Positions 1 to 7,254 of a DNA stretch of 7,982 nt are shown one piece after another (within the stretch, counting starts at the first letter, position 1; each line of letters begins with the position of its first letter). The notes beneath the pieces are model-generated. The model did no database searches, was not told where the DNA came from, and saw nothing but the letters and a program-made list of their open reading frames with translations. Both the position numbers and the translations under genes were made by a program. The DNA is from Gemmataceae bacterium (GTDB lineage: Bacteria; Planctomycetota; Planctomycetia; Gemmatales; Gemmataceae): positions 1-7,982 of the forward strand of contig SIAL01000151.1 of the NCBI GenBank assembly GCA_009691815.1, in the 5' to 3' direction.

Positions 1-1967
1 GCAATTTGAACTACTTCCGCGCCGGGATTGTCCTGGGTAGTAATCCAGTGCAAAAGTTTACCCGCGGCAACACGATCCTTTTCCAAACGAATGGCTCGAA
101 GGAGTAGGGCCTGGTCTTGGGAACTAAGGTGCGGATAATTCAAAAGCCCTAGCAATGCGGAAAATGCGGCGGGGTCTTCCGTTTGGCCTAGGAATGAAAT
201 CGTTTTTTTAAGGTCGTCCTGGGTTCCGGATTCGGCCAAGTCTTTGATCCGTTCATAAGCGGGCTTTCCAAGGCGATTCATGGAAGAAACAAGGGTAGAG
301 GTCCATTGGGCGTTGTTACCCAAATCAAAGGAAAACGCGGTTGTAAGGGTGTTTGCGGACCCGGGAAAGGGAACCATGCCAAGGGCTTTAACGGCGGCGG
401 ATTTTATCCGTAAATCGGAATCGGAAAGGGCGTTTAAGAGGATTTGGTACCCAACAGTATCCTCCGGGGGGGTGACCTTGCCAAGAGCGTTAAGGGCAAA
501 ACTTCGTGGAAGGGCCGAGGCGGATTCCGCCCATTCCCGAAGGAAAGATAGGGAGTCCTTGTCCCCGGCGGCCTCAAAACAACTCAATACCTGAATAGCG
601 CGATTGTCATTAAAGGAAACCGTAATGTTGGTTCCCTTGATGGCTTCCTTAAGTGCCACAACGATTGGAGGAGATTGATTAGGTGCTAATTGTTTTTGTC
701 GGGAAATTCGTGACTGAATCTGGTCCCAAAGAAGCCAAGATTGGGATGGGGTTGCGTCCAGAAACGCCCTAGCAAGTTCCTTCTGCCCCAGTGTGGAAAG
801 TTGTTCCAAACGGATTTTTTCAAGCGGAGGATTCGTTATTTCGATGGGTCCAAACTCACCAAAAAACGCAAACCGAATGTCAGTTGCCTTGGTGGTTGGG
901 TTTGGAGTTTCGGATAACTCCCAAACACCATGAAGGCCGGACAAGATCCGCCTTGGCCCTTGAGAAGGACCTCGGAGAGTTTGAATCGTACCCGAAATGT
1001 GAAGTGCCTCGTCCACCTGATCCAAAGTCCCAAGGAGCAAATCTCCACGGGGGGATTCCCAGAGGAGGTCCTGATTTTCCACCCCATCTTTTAGGGATGA
1101 TTTATCCAATAACCATGCTTTAGGCTTAAGTTGTGGGGTAGCTAATCCAGGGGCCATTCCTGGAAAAAGGGGCACGAGGACACAGGGCCCTTGCGTTTTT
1201 TCGGCAAAGGCTTTGTCCGCCGGATTGGTTTTGGCAAGGTAAGGTTCCCCATAACTGCTCCAAACAAGGCCGCCTCCAAAGGGATCGTTTCCCAACTCAT
1301 TGAAAAGATCCAAACCCGTTCCATCATGGCCAATTCGGATCAGGACTGCTTGTCCCCGTTGCAAAACTTCGGAGTTATCCAGTCCCCTAAGGTGGACTTT
1401 TCCCGGAGCAAGCGCAAGGTGGATCGATCCATCCCGGGCTAAAAACAGCCTAGATTGGGGCACCTCGTTTCCTAAGTCGATTCGTTTGACCAAGATCTCT
1501 TTAATCCATTGGGCCGGGCTGGTTTTCATAGGTCGAAAACGAAACAAATCACCATTACAAAACACAAAGAGTCCTGTAGGGTGATCCAGAATGGCTCCGG
1601 GCATGTCCTCAAGGTCAAGGAATTCAGGACCTTTTTGGCCAATCCCCAAATCCAAGGGCCGATATTGTGTCAAACGAAGGGTGCCCGGATTTTGACTCTT
1701 TAATAATTTGGGACCCTCGTTCGTAAGGCGAAGTTTGTGGGTTGGGGAACGAGGGGACAAATCGGGTGCGTGAAGTCCCCAAAGGGTACCCGGTTCAAGA
1801 CCTTGCGATAAAAGTGTTTTCTGGGGCAGGATGGGAGATTTTGAAACGGGTACCCAGGTCAACCTGATTTCCCCATCCTCAAAAGTAAACGCATGGACGG
1901 GGGTCAGGGAGGTACCGGAAAAAAACAAAACAGAAAAGGTGATAAAACGACCAAAGAAAGGGTTCAT
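1..1967 (-). CDS. Exported propeller/HEAT-repeat protein, 3' end beyond window (partial)
   Basis: I translated this frame by hand from the ATG at 1967 to base 1 and found no stop: 655 codons, with the C-terminus outside the window. Residues 1-26 form a signal peptide (hydrophobic core followed by V-H-A), so the protein should be exported. Residues 27 to about 400 are beta-rich with propeller-like blades. The stretch HDGTGLDLFNEL (214-225), followed by D-P-F-G-G-G-L, resembles the 'DGTG..xF..G..(N/D)PFGL' blade of the planctomycete membrane-bound dehydrogenase family (TIGR02604 type). From about residue 425 the sequence becomes helical, and R-S-F-A-L-N-A-L-G (488-496) and D-S-D-L-R-I-K-S-A-A-V-K-A-L-G (516-530) look like HEAT repeats. 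In that family a c-type cytochrome domain can follow; here it would lie outside the window, so it is unproven. The start overlaps the stop of the upstream protease gene (ATGA), and its own Shine-Dalgarno is weak, suggesting translational coupling. Confidence 0.85.
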   Translation of the reverse strand, partial: MNPFFGRFITFSVLFFSGTSLTPVHAFTFEDGEIRLTWVPVSKSPILPQKTLLSQGLEPGTLWGLHAPDLSPRSPTHKLRLTNEGPKLLKSQNPGTLRLTQYRPLDLGIGQKGPEFLDLEDMPGAILDHPTGLFVFCNGDLFRFRPMKTSPAQWIKEILVKRIDLGNEVPQSRLFLARDGSIHLALAPGKVHLRGLDNSEVLQRGQAVLIRIGHDGTGLDLFNELGNDPFGGGLVWSSYGEPYLAKTNPADKAFAEKTQGPCVLVPLFPGMAPGLATPQLKPKAWLLDKSSLKDGVENQDLLWESPRGDLLLGTLDQVDEALHISGTIQTLRGPSQGPRRILSGLHGVWELSETPNPTTKATDIRFAFFGEFGPIEITNPPLEKIRLEQLSTLGQKELARAFLDATPSQSWLLWDQIQSRISRQKQLAPNQSPPIVVALKEAIKGTNITVSFNDNRAIQVLSCFEAAGDKDSLSFLREWAESASALPRSFALNALGKVTPPEDTVGYQILLNALSDSDLRIKSAAVKALGMVPFPGSANTLTTAFSFDLGNNAQWTSTLVSSMNRLGKPAYERIKDLAESGTQDDLKKTISFLGQTEDPAAFSALLGLLNYPHLSSQDQALLLRAIRLEKDRVAAGKLLHWITTQDNPGAEVVQI

Positions 1968-2776
1968 GGCGTGTTCTCGATAGGTTTTTCAACCTTTTTG
2001 TGAAGGGTATTTCCTTGCCGGATAATCTCCAAATCAACAGCCCCTTTCGACCATTGTTCCGCCAAAATGCGAAAAAGCAAACTGGGGCTGTCCACCCATC
2101 TTTGATTCACCGAAATCAGGATGTCCCCTTTGATCAATTTCGCTTTTTCAGCTAGGGATCCTGAAAGGACATCTTCCACCACCAAACCATGGTATTTCGG
2201 ATCAGGATCGTTTGACAACATGAGCCCAAAGGCGGGGGTGTTGGGTGGAGCCAGCGGTTTTGCATTTCTCTGAAACATCAAGGCCATGGTGTTTTTCATG
2301 AGATCGTCAGGAACATAGTCGTTTGCTTCCAATAATACTTGGGCCTTTTGGTAGTTGATGGTCATGATAAAACGGGCAAAGAATGGAAACCCGACGATTC
2401 CCTCGATGGGGCCCAGGTGATCGGAAAGCGCCTTGATCGTTGGATGATCCAAAATCATTGCCGGAACATTTTGCACTATGGCACCGCTCCATTCGAGAGA
2501 GGCAATATCCGCTTCTCCCATGGGGCCCATAAGACTGATGCCACTACGCCCCGGTTTGCGTTTGATGTTGGCTTCTTTACCAATTTTGTTGGAAAGGAGA
2601 TTCAAAGGCGCCCCCGTGTCAAACACCAAAGGGTAGGGGCCTTTGCCGTTGATTTTTACATGAATCCGAAGGTGGCCTGTTTTGAGGATTTCCATGGGGG
2701 CTTTGTGCGTTTCCCCAATAGTATCCGGGAGGATAATAAAGAGTAAAACGCTCAAGGAAAGGATGTATTTTGTCAT
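1964..2776 (-). CDS. Exported retropepsin-like aspartyl protease with C-terminal PDZ domain (second of tandem pair)
   Basis: 270 residues. Residues 1-21 are a signal peptide with a long hydrophobic core, so it should act in the periplasm or outside the cell. The aspartyl protease domain spans about 30-150: the catalytic motif is V-F-D-T-G-A-P with D53-T54-G55, and the conserved hydrophobic-glycine element is I-E-G-I-V-G-F-P-F-F (124-133). There is only one DTG, as in retropepsins, which are active as dimers. A PDZ domain follows at about 180-262, with F-G-L-M-L as the likely peptide-binding loop and L-I-K-G-D-I-L-I-S-V-N as the typical core strand. It aligns along its whole length with the gene just upstream, so the pair probably arose by tandem duplication. 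The ATG is preceded by GAGG (2786-2783) with a 6-nt spacer, 12 nt after the previous stop. Substrate unknown; catalytic activity inferred from the intact DTG. Confidence 0.9.
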   Translation of the reverse strand: MTKYILSLSVLLFIILPDTIGETHKAPMEILKTGHLRIHVKINGKGPYPLVFDTGAPLNLLSNKIGKEANIKRKPGRSGISLMGPMGEADIASLEWSGAIVQNVPAMILDHPTIKALSDHLGPIEGIVGFPFFARFIMTINYQKAQVLLEANDYVPDDLMKNTMALMFQRNAKPLAPPNTPAFGLMLSNDPDPKYHGLVVEDVLSGSLAEKAKLIKGDILISVNQRWVDSPSLLFRILAEQWSKGAVDLEIIRQGNTLHKKVEKPIENTP

Positions 2777-2788
2777 GGTGGTCCTCTT

Positions 2789-3631
2789 CTAAAATCCAAA
2801 AGCTGTTTTGAGGGTGACGGTGAGGGCTTCTTTTCCTCGAACCAAAGAAAGGTCCACGGATTCCAAAGCGACAATCATGGAAAGTTTTCGTTTTGCATCG
2901 GCGAGGCTTTTGACTTCCTCATCCTTGATGCGTTTAATTTCATCCCCGGCCATCAATCCCGCTTTTGCGGCAGGTGAACCCACAAAAACCGAGGAAACAA
3001 CCACCTTTCCATCCTTTTGCTCCAATGCCAACCCCGAAAATCCCTGTACTTTGGGGTAAAGGGCCGCTTTGCCCCCCGTTAAACCGCCCAAACCTTGCAT
3101 GAAAGAACCGAGGAGTTCGAGTGTTGCCCCTTGGGAGTTTTTTTTGCCAACCCCTCCTAACCCTTTGGGCTCGGGAGGGGTCCAATCAAGCGGAGTCCAA
3201 ATCATGTGGTCTTTTTTGAGATCCAACCTGATTTCATATTTCGCCAATATCGAGTAGCCAATCATTCCATGAAGCTCGATTCCAGCCAGCCCCATGCCAT
3301 TCATTCCCTTGAGTTGGAACGGAGTTTCGATTCGGGCTTTTACTTTTTTGGCTTTGAGTTGGCCTTCGAATTGTACCTCGTCGATGACCGCCCAACCCTT
3401 TTCATCGGAGGTAATGCCCGCCTTTTTTGCCGCCTCCTCGGCAATAAAAAACGCGGGTGCCCCGGTATCAATGACAAAATTCAAAGGAGCCGAACCGTTT
3501 ACTTTGGCCCGAACCACAATATGTTGCGTTTTTGAAAGTCGATAGGGAACGATGAATCCCTCGGCTGGCTTGTCCTTTTCCTGGTGGGAAAGAAGTCCCG
3601 CCAGACCGATCCACATAACCATGGTGAGCAT
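2789..3631 (-). CDS. Retropepsin-like aspartyl protease with C-terminal PDZ domain (first of tandem pair)
   Basis: 280 residues from the ATG at 3631. The frame is open for 29 more codons, but these would overlap the helicase gene and have no ribosome site, whereas GGAG lies 8 nt before this ATG. The N-terminus (1-15) is hydrophobic and could be a short signal peptide or anchor. The aspartyl protease domain spans about 25-150, with N-F-V-I-D-T-G-A-P giving D55-T56-G57 and H-G-M-I-G-Y-S-I-L (121-129) as the conserved glycine element. A Gly-rich linker (about 156-195) leads to a PDZ domain (about 197-275) with G-S-P-A-A-K-A-G-L-M-A-G-D typical of bacterial PDZ modules. It is paralogous to the next gene (shared K-T-x-H near the start, D-T-G-A-P, and the G-D-x-I core of the PDZ). 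An A8 run in the linker forms a possible -1 frameshift site, described separately. Substrate unknown. Confidence 0.88.
   Translation of the reverse strand: MLTMVMWIGLAGLLSHQEKDKPAEGFIVPYRLSKTQHIVVRAKVNGSAPLNFVIDTGAPAFFIAEEAAKKAGITSDEKGWAVIDEVQFEGQLKAKKVKARIETPFQLKGMNGMGLAGIELHGMIGYSILAKYEIRLDLKKDHMIWTPLDWTPPEPKGLGGVGKKNSQGATLELLGSFMQGLGGLTGGKAALYPKVQGFSGLALEQKDGKVVVSSVFVGSPAAKAGLMAGDEIKRIKDEEVKSLADAKRKLSMIVALESVDLSLVRGKEALTVTLKTAFGF
3137..3158 (-). other. Candidate -1 ribosomal frameshift site: SD-like AGGAGG plus A AAA AAC
   Basis: On the coding strand AGGAGG (3158-3153) is followed after 9 nt by the heptamer A AAA AAC (3143-3137), in the correct frame for a -1 slip: codons K163-K164-N165 read AAA AAA AAC. 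This matches the dnaX-type layout of an upstream internal Shine-Dalgarno and an A-rich slippery heptamer. A slip would add 65 residues and end at the TGA at 2942-2940, giving a product of about 230 residues with the protease domain but no PDZ. I see no strong downstream stem-loop, which dnaX has. The site could be chance in a Gly/Lys-rich linker. Confidence 0.35.
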
Positions 3632-3639
3632 TTTTTTTT

Positions 3640-3643
3640 CTCC
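3640..3643 (-). promoter_or_regulatory. Ribosome binding site fixing the start of the first protease gene
   Basis: GGAG on the coding strand followed by eight A residues and then ATG (3631-3629). It lies in the 23-nt gap after the helicase stop and favours this start over the longer in-frame opening that would run into the helicase gene. Confidence 0.75.
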
Positions 3644-3654
3644 GTGCTGTCTAG

Positions 3655-5565
3655 TCAGGATAGGAAACGGGCAATCTCTTCGTCCCAAACGGATCGGACA
3701 AAACCCCTTTCCAGCCAAAAATCAAGAAGTTTCGAATAGTAAGGATGGGTAGCCAAGGTGGAAAAATCCCCGACCACTCCCAAAAACGACCTTGCCCGGG
3801 TTATGGCAACATGGGTCCTACGGGTTTCCGCCAAAAAGCCGACCTCGGCGGAAGGGTTACTTCGCACCAGCGACACAAGAATTGCTTCCTTCTCCCGACC
3901 TTGAAAGCTATCCACGGAATTGATTTCCAAGCCTGCCAAATCGGATTTCGCGGCAATTAACTCGGCTTGCGCCCGATAAGGGGTAATGATGCCGATATGT
4001 TCAGGAGCCAATCCCAATGCCACCAATTCTTTCGCCATGCGAAGGATGAGGTTTGCCTCCGATGGGTTGATTAGGCTTGAACCCTGCTCGGGGTGTTCCT
4101 CTTGGAAATCCGATCCACTGGTGTCAATGGCAATGACCTTACCACCAAAAAGTTCACAACCATTGGGCAGGGTGGCGCGGCTTAGCACCGATTCATGGGC
4201 AATCAATCGGCCTTGATAACTATCCACCGAGGGAAATTCCATGATTTCAGGAACCATGCGGTATTGGGTTTCCAACAGGAAAAGTCGTTCGGGGAATTCA
4301 ACCGCCAGTCGTTCCATTAAGCTAACCGAGGCTCCTTCCTTGATTGCTTGGGCGGATAGGACGGTGGGTGGCAATTGGCACGGATCGCCCGCAAAAACCA
4401 CATGGTTAACCTTTGGCAGTAGTGGCCAAACCGGGGCCTCCATCGCCTGGCAGGCTTCATCGATGATGAGCCAATCCCACATTCGTTTGCCGGGCCAAGA
4501 TTGAACAAAACCAGAAAGTGTGGTAAAGATGGCGGGGGAGTCGTCGAGGAGTTTCTCCCGGGCCAAATCTTCGAAATGATCGGCCTCATGAAATAAAGCA
4601 CGAACCTCGGCATATTGACCTTTGCGTTGACCAGGTTCCGGTTTTGCCCGCGACCATTTTCCCGCTTTGGATTTGAGGGCACGGGCCTCTTGGCGCAGTT
4701 TTTTGGCCTGGGTGTATTCCGCACTCCCGCGTAGAAGTGCCTCAAAGGTTGCTTCACGCACCCGAGGATGAACTCGAAGCGGATGGCCCATGCGCAAGCA
4801 GGAAATCCCATCCGACATTACTTTTTCAAGCAGGTTATCCACCGCCAAATTGCTTGCGGCAGCCACCAATACCCGTTGGCCGGACCGAACCAGAAACGCG
4901 ATTAAAGTGGCAAGGGTGGTGGTTTTTCCGGTGCCGGGTGGTCCCTGGATAAGGGCCATGGGCGCCTGCAAAAGGCAATGGGCCAAGGCTTGGTTTTGCC
5001 CTGTGTTCAGTTGGGGCTGGTTGATCCATTCGGTTTTTTTAATCGTTTTACCGGGAGGCCGATTCAGAATTTGGCGAAGAGCTGGTGGCAAGTCATCTAC
5101 ATTTCGTCCGGTAAACTGAGAGGTGAGCGATGCCAAGGCGGCATCCGTGCGCTTAGCCGTCCAACTGTTCGCAGTCGGTTCCAGTCGAAAGGAATCCAAC
5201 CCTTCCGGATTCCAATCGCGAGAAACCACCACCGAGATACTAATGACCCCAATTTCTTGAACGATTCCCTGGGTAGGAGGACAGTCGAGGGCGGCCGGAT
5301 CAGAAGAACTGATGCGAACGGGGATCCCTTCCTCCACCATGCCTTGAAGGAGAGCAAACTTGGCGGATTGGCCCGCAATCGCGGCAAAATGAGCCAATTG
5401 CCGCCCGGAATGCCAATCGTCAATTGAAGTGAGCCGAAGTTGGCCTAGTCGGCGAAAGTGGCCGGATTCCTTCTGAAGGCGGTCCACCTCCGCCTGTTGT
5501 TCCAGCACCAACCAACGGCGCAAATCCTCCAAACGGGAGATGGTCCATGCGGTTTTATCGCTCAA
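3655..5565 (-). CDS. Superfamily 1B DNA/RNA helicase, IGHMBP2/Upf1-like
   Basis: 636 residues with a complete set of SF1 helicase motifs: Q motif L-N-T-G-Q (186-190), Walker A GPPGTGKTT (208-216), motif Ia A-S-N-L-A-V-D-N-L (237-245), motif II I-I-D-E-A-C-Q-A-M-E (367-376), motif III G-D-P-C-Q-L-P-P (393-400), motif IV T-Q-Y-R-M (433-437), motif V V-D-S-F-Q-G-R-E (551-558) and motif VI R-R-T-H-V-A-I-T-R-A-R (582-592). The run after motif II and the S-L-M-E-R-L segment closely recall human IGHMBP2 (SMUBP2), so 5'-3' unwinding of DNA or RNA is expected. Residues 1-180 would hold the stalk and beta-barrel, and the charged stretch at 285-340 the inserted helical subdomain. There is no signal peptide, so it is cytosolic. 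The start is TTG at 5565, 7 nt after the NIPSNAP stop, with only a weak GTGAG upstream; no ATG or GTG in frame offers a better choice. A precise cellular role cannot be read from the sequence. Confidence 0.93.
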   Translation of the reverse strand: MSDKTAWTISRLEDLRRWLVLEQQAEVDRLQKESGHFRRLGQLRLTSIDDWHSGRQLAHFAAIAGQSAKFALLQGMVEEGIPVRISSSDPAALDCPPTQGIVQEIGVISISVVVSRDWNPEGLDSFRLEPTANSWTAKRTDAALASLTSQFTGRNVDDLPPALRQILNRPPGKTIKKTEWINQPQLNTGQNQALAHCLLQAPMALIQGPPGTGKTTTLATLIAFLVRSGQRVLVAAASNLAVDNLLEKVMSDGISCLRMGHPLRVHPRVREATFEALLRGSAEYTQAKKLRQEARALKSKAGKWSRAKPEPGQRKGQYAEVRALFHEADHFEDLAREKLLDDSPAIFTTLSGFVQSWPGKRMWDWLIIDEACQAMEAPVWPLLPKVNHVVFAGDPCQLPPTVLSAQAIKEGASVSLMERLAVEFPERLFLLETQYRMVPEIMEFPSVDSYQGRLIAHESVLSRATLPNGCELFGGKVIAIDTSGSDFQEEHPEQGSSLINPSEANLILRMAKELVALGLAPEHIGIITPYRAQAELIAAKSDLAGLEINSVDSFQGREKEAILVSLVRSNPSAEVGFLAETRRTHVAITRARSFLGVVGDFSTLATHPYYSKLLDFWLERGFVRSVWDEEIARFLS

Positions 5566-5572
5566 TCGCGGC

Positions 5573-5989
5573 TCACTTGATGGGAGAATAGTCGGTGGAG
5601 TCGAGGAAAACGGATTCCGCTTTTTTCACAATGGGCCCCGATTTTTCCGAAGCTTCCTTGGCTTTTAGCCAAACCGGGTCGACACGGAAGGTATCCCAAC
5701 TTTTATCGGCGGCCTCCCGAGAGGGGTACGCAAGAATGTAAACCATCGATTCTTCCGCCTTGGTTTTGTCCAAGGGTTTCCAAAAACCAACGATGGTGAT
5801 TCCATGCTTTTCGAAAAGTTTGCAAGTGTGGTCGCGAAAACGAGCATGAAGGGCGTCCATCCGGCCGGGGTGGGTGTAATAGGTGCGCATCTCAAAAACA
5901 CGGCCCATATTCGGGGATTGTTCTTTGGACATGGATGCTCCAGCTAGACCAATAAGGGAAAGAAGCGAAATCAAAAGGCGATGAATCAT
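5573..5989 (-). CDS. Small exported NIPSNAP-family protein
   Basis: 138 residues from the ATG at 5989. Residues 1-17 (M-I-H-R-L-L-I-S-L-L-S-L-I-G-L-A-G) are a short signal peptide without a lipobox cysteine. The NIPSNAP ferredoxin-like domain fills the rest: V-F-E-M-R-T-Y-Y-T-H-P-G-R-M-D-A-L (31-47), the conserved G-I-T-I-V-G-F-W (63-70), M-V-Y-I-L-A-Y-P-S-R-E-A-A (82-94) and W-D-T-F-R-V-D-P-V-W (98-107). Exported NIPSNAP proteins of about this length are common in planctomycetes; their biochemical role is not established. A longer in-frame opening from 6031 exists, but it would sit inside the propeller gene and put 14 charged residues before the signal peptide, while GGAG at 6000-5997 serves the chosen ATG. 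The start overlaps the preceding stop by ATGA, implying coupled translation. Confidence 0.9.
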   Translation of the reverse strand: MIHRLLISLLSLIGLAGASMSKEQSPNMGRVFEMRTYYTHPGRMDALHARFRDHTCKLFEKHGITIVGFWKPLDKTKAEESMVYILAYPSREAADKSWDTFRVDPVWLKAKEASEKSGPIVKKAESVFLDSTDYSPIK

Positions 5990-7254
5990 CGTTGTTCTCC
6001 TTCGATCAGAATGATCGGTTGACCAAAACAAAAAAGGGTTTTTCGCCCTTTTACCAGAAGCAAACCGTTGTGAAGTGCCGGGGTGGCAAAGACCGGTTCG
6101 CCCAAGGCAAGGGTCTTCGGTTTGATTTTGGGATCTTTGGAGTCAATGAGGTGAATATCACCCGCCTCGGAAACGGCAATAATCAAGTTCGTTCCGGCGA
6201 GAATGGGTGAGGAGGAAAATGCCCCGCCCAACCGAACATGGGAAACCTGTTCTCCCGTCGCGGGGTTGTGCGTTGTCATAAACCCATTGTCGGTGATGCT
6301 AAAGATCCCGCTTTCCAAAGCAAGGCTGGTTGTCACATAGGGGAAGGCTTTGAAATCTTGCCATGCGGGTTTGGCACCGCTTTTACCAGCGGGAACCGCC
6401 AAGGCCTGTCGTTCACCCGATCCATCGCCACCTCCACCAAAAATAAGGTCCCCCGGTAGGAAAATCGGGGAGGAAACCATTCGAAGGGCATTTTTCCCGG
6501 GGATGGTTGGGATCGCCCAAATTTCCTTACCATTGTTTGGATCATAGCCCGCAAACCCCGCTGTGCTGGCAACAACAATTTCGGTTTTTCCCGAGGAGGT
6601 TTTGCGAAGGATGGGGGTGGAATAGCTGGACCGATACGCTGTCCGAGGTGTCCGCCAGGCGATTTTTCCATCCTTGGCGTTTAGGGCAACCACTTCGGCT
6701 TTGTTGTCCTGATCAAAGTTAACGAATACTTTGCCTTCATGAAAGATCGGAGAGTGCCCGGCGCCATGTTGACTTTTGAAAGGCCCAAGGTCGGAGGTCC
6801 AAAGCAAGTTCCCTTGGTGATTGTGTCCGGTACAAAGGAGATTTTCTCCATTCCAAAAAACCGAGAAAATGCCCTCGGTTGCGCAGGCAGGAGTGGAGCT
6901 GGCCAAACTATTTTTGGCATGGGTTTTTGATTTGGCTCCGATCAGGTCGGCACTCCAAAGGATTTTTCCATTGATTGCCTCAACCGCTACCAATGTACGG
7001 CCCACGCCATTGTTCACGGACGATTGCAGATAAATCGTTTTTCCCCAAATGACCGGGCTTCCATTGCCATCCCCCGGTATTTCCGTTTTCCAAAGGAGGG
7101 AGTTTTCCATGGTGGGTTTCGAGGCAAAGTTAACAAGAGGCCCCTTGCCTTCGCCATTGGGTCCCCGGAAACGAGACCAAGTTTGGCTTTCTTGGGCTAG
7201 GGCGGGTGCCCCTCCCAACAAAAAGAGACCAATGAATCCAAATACCTTTTTCAT
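5986..7254 (-). CDS. Secreted PQQ/BamB-like beta-propeller protein
   Basis: 422 residues. Residues 1-20 are a signal peptide ending A-L-A before Q-E, so the protein is exported. The mature N-terminus carries W-S-R-F-R-G-P-N-G-E-G (26-36), the 'FRGPNG' signature seen at the start of many planctomycete propeller proteins. The remainder is a series of PQQ-like blades, each with a 'S(S)P(V/I)' strand, a 'G(K/E)xxW' strand and 'VxALxAKDGKIxW' type sequence, for example V-V-A-L-N-A-K-D-G-K-I-A-W, S-T-P-I-L, Y-D-P-N-N-G-K-E-I-W and S-S-P-I-F. I count roughly seven to eight blades. These folds usually act as scaffolds or bind ligands; the alcohol-dehydrogenase active-site disulphide is not seen, so an enzymatic role is not supported. 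Good Shine-Dalgarno GGAAGGGG (7270-7263). The start overlaps the DUF2784 stop (ATGA) and the stop overlaps the NIPSNAP start. Confidence 0.92.
   Translation of the reverse strand: MKKVFGFIGLFLLGGAPALAQESQTWSRFRGPNGEGKGPLVNFASKPTMENSLLWKTEIPGDGNGSPVIWGKTIYLQSSVNNGVGRTLVAVEAINGKILWSADLIGAKSKTHAKNSLASSTPACATEGIFSVFWNGENLLCTGHNHQGNLLWTSDLGPFKSQHGAGHSPIFHEGKVFVNFDQDNKAEVVALNAKDGKIAWRTPRTAYRSSYSTPILRKTSSGKTEIVVASTAGFAGYDPNNGKEIWAIPTIPGKNALRMVSSPIFLPGDLIFGGGGDGSGERQALAVPAGKSGAKPAWQDFKAFPYVTTSLALESGIFSITDNGFMTTHNPATGEQVSHVRLGGAFSSSPILAGTNLIIAVSEAGDIHLIDSKDPKIKPKTLALGEPVFATPALHNGLLLVKGRKTLFCFGQPIILIEGEQR
5997..6000 (-). promoter_or_regulatory. Ribosome binding site fixing the NIPSNAP start
   Basis: GGAG on the coding strand with a 7-nt spacer before ATG 5989-5987. 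It lies inside the last codons of the propeller gene, and it decides between this start and the longer in-frame opening at 6031. Confidence 0.75.

Noticed and set aside
203..209. A7 run in the coding strand of the propeller/HEAT gene as a second slippery site
   Set aside because: The codons read CTT AAA AAA ACG, which is not an X XXY YYZ heptamer in frame, and there is no SD-like site at a suitable distance.
280..1703. Several overlapping short open frames on both strands in the left quarter
   Set aside because: All lie inside the continuous minus-strand frame from 1967 to the window edge, which has a signal peptide and HEAT-like repeats.
2339..2746. Plus-strand open frame of 135 codons
   Set aside because: It is antisense to the second DTG-PDZ gene, whose domains are clear; the translation shows no family features.
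3632..3718. Longer N-terminus for the first protease gene (29 extra codons)
   Set aside because: It would overlap the end of the helicase gene, lacks a Shine-Dalgarno, and would place a polar, basic stretch before the hydrophobic N-terminus; GGAG at 3643-3640 serves the ATG at 3631.
5035..5041. A7 run in the helicase gene as a slippery site
   Set aside because: The codons ATT AAA AAA ACC do not form the required heptamer, and the downstream frame encodes an intact helicase.
4978..5427. Plus-strand open frame of 149 codons
   Set aside because: It lies wholly antisense to the N-terminal part of the helicase, has no recognisable domain and no ribosome site; it is a shadow frame.
5990..6031. 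Longer N-terminus for the NIPSNAP gene (14 extra codons)
   Set aside because: It would put M-F-W-S-T-D-H-S-D-R-R-R-T-T before the signal peptide; GGAG at 6000-5997 points to the ATG at 5989.
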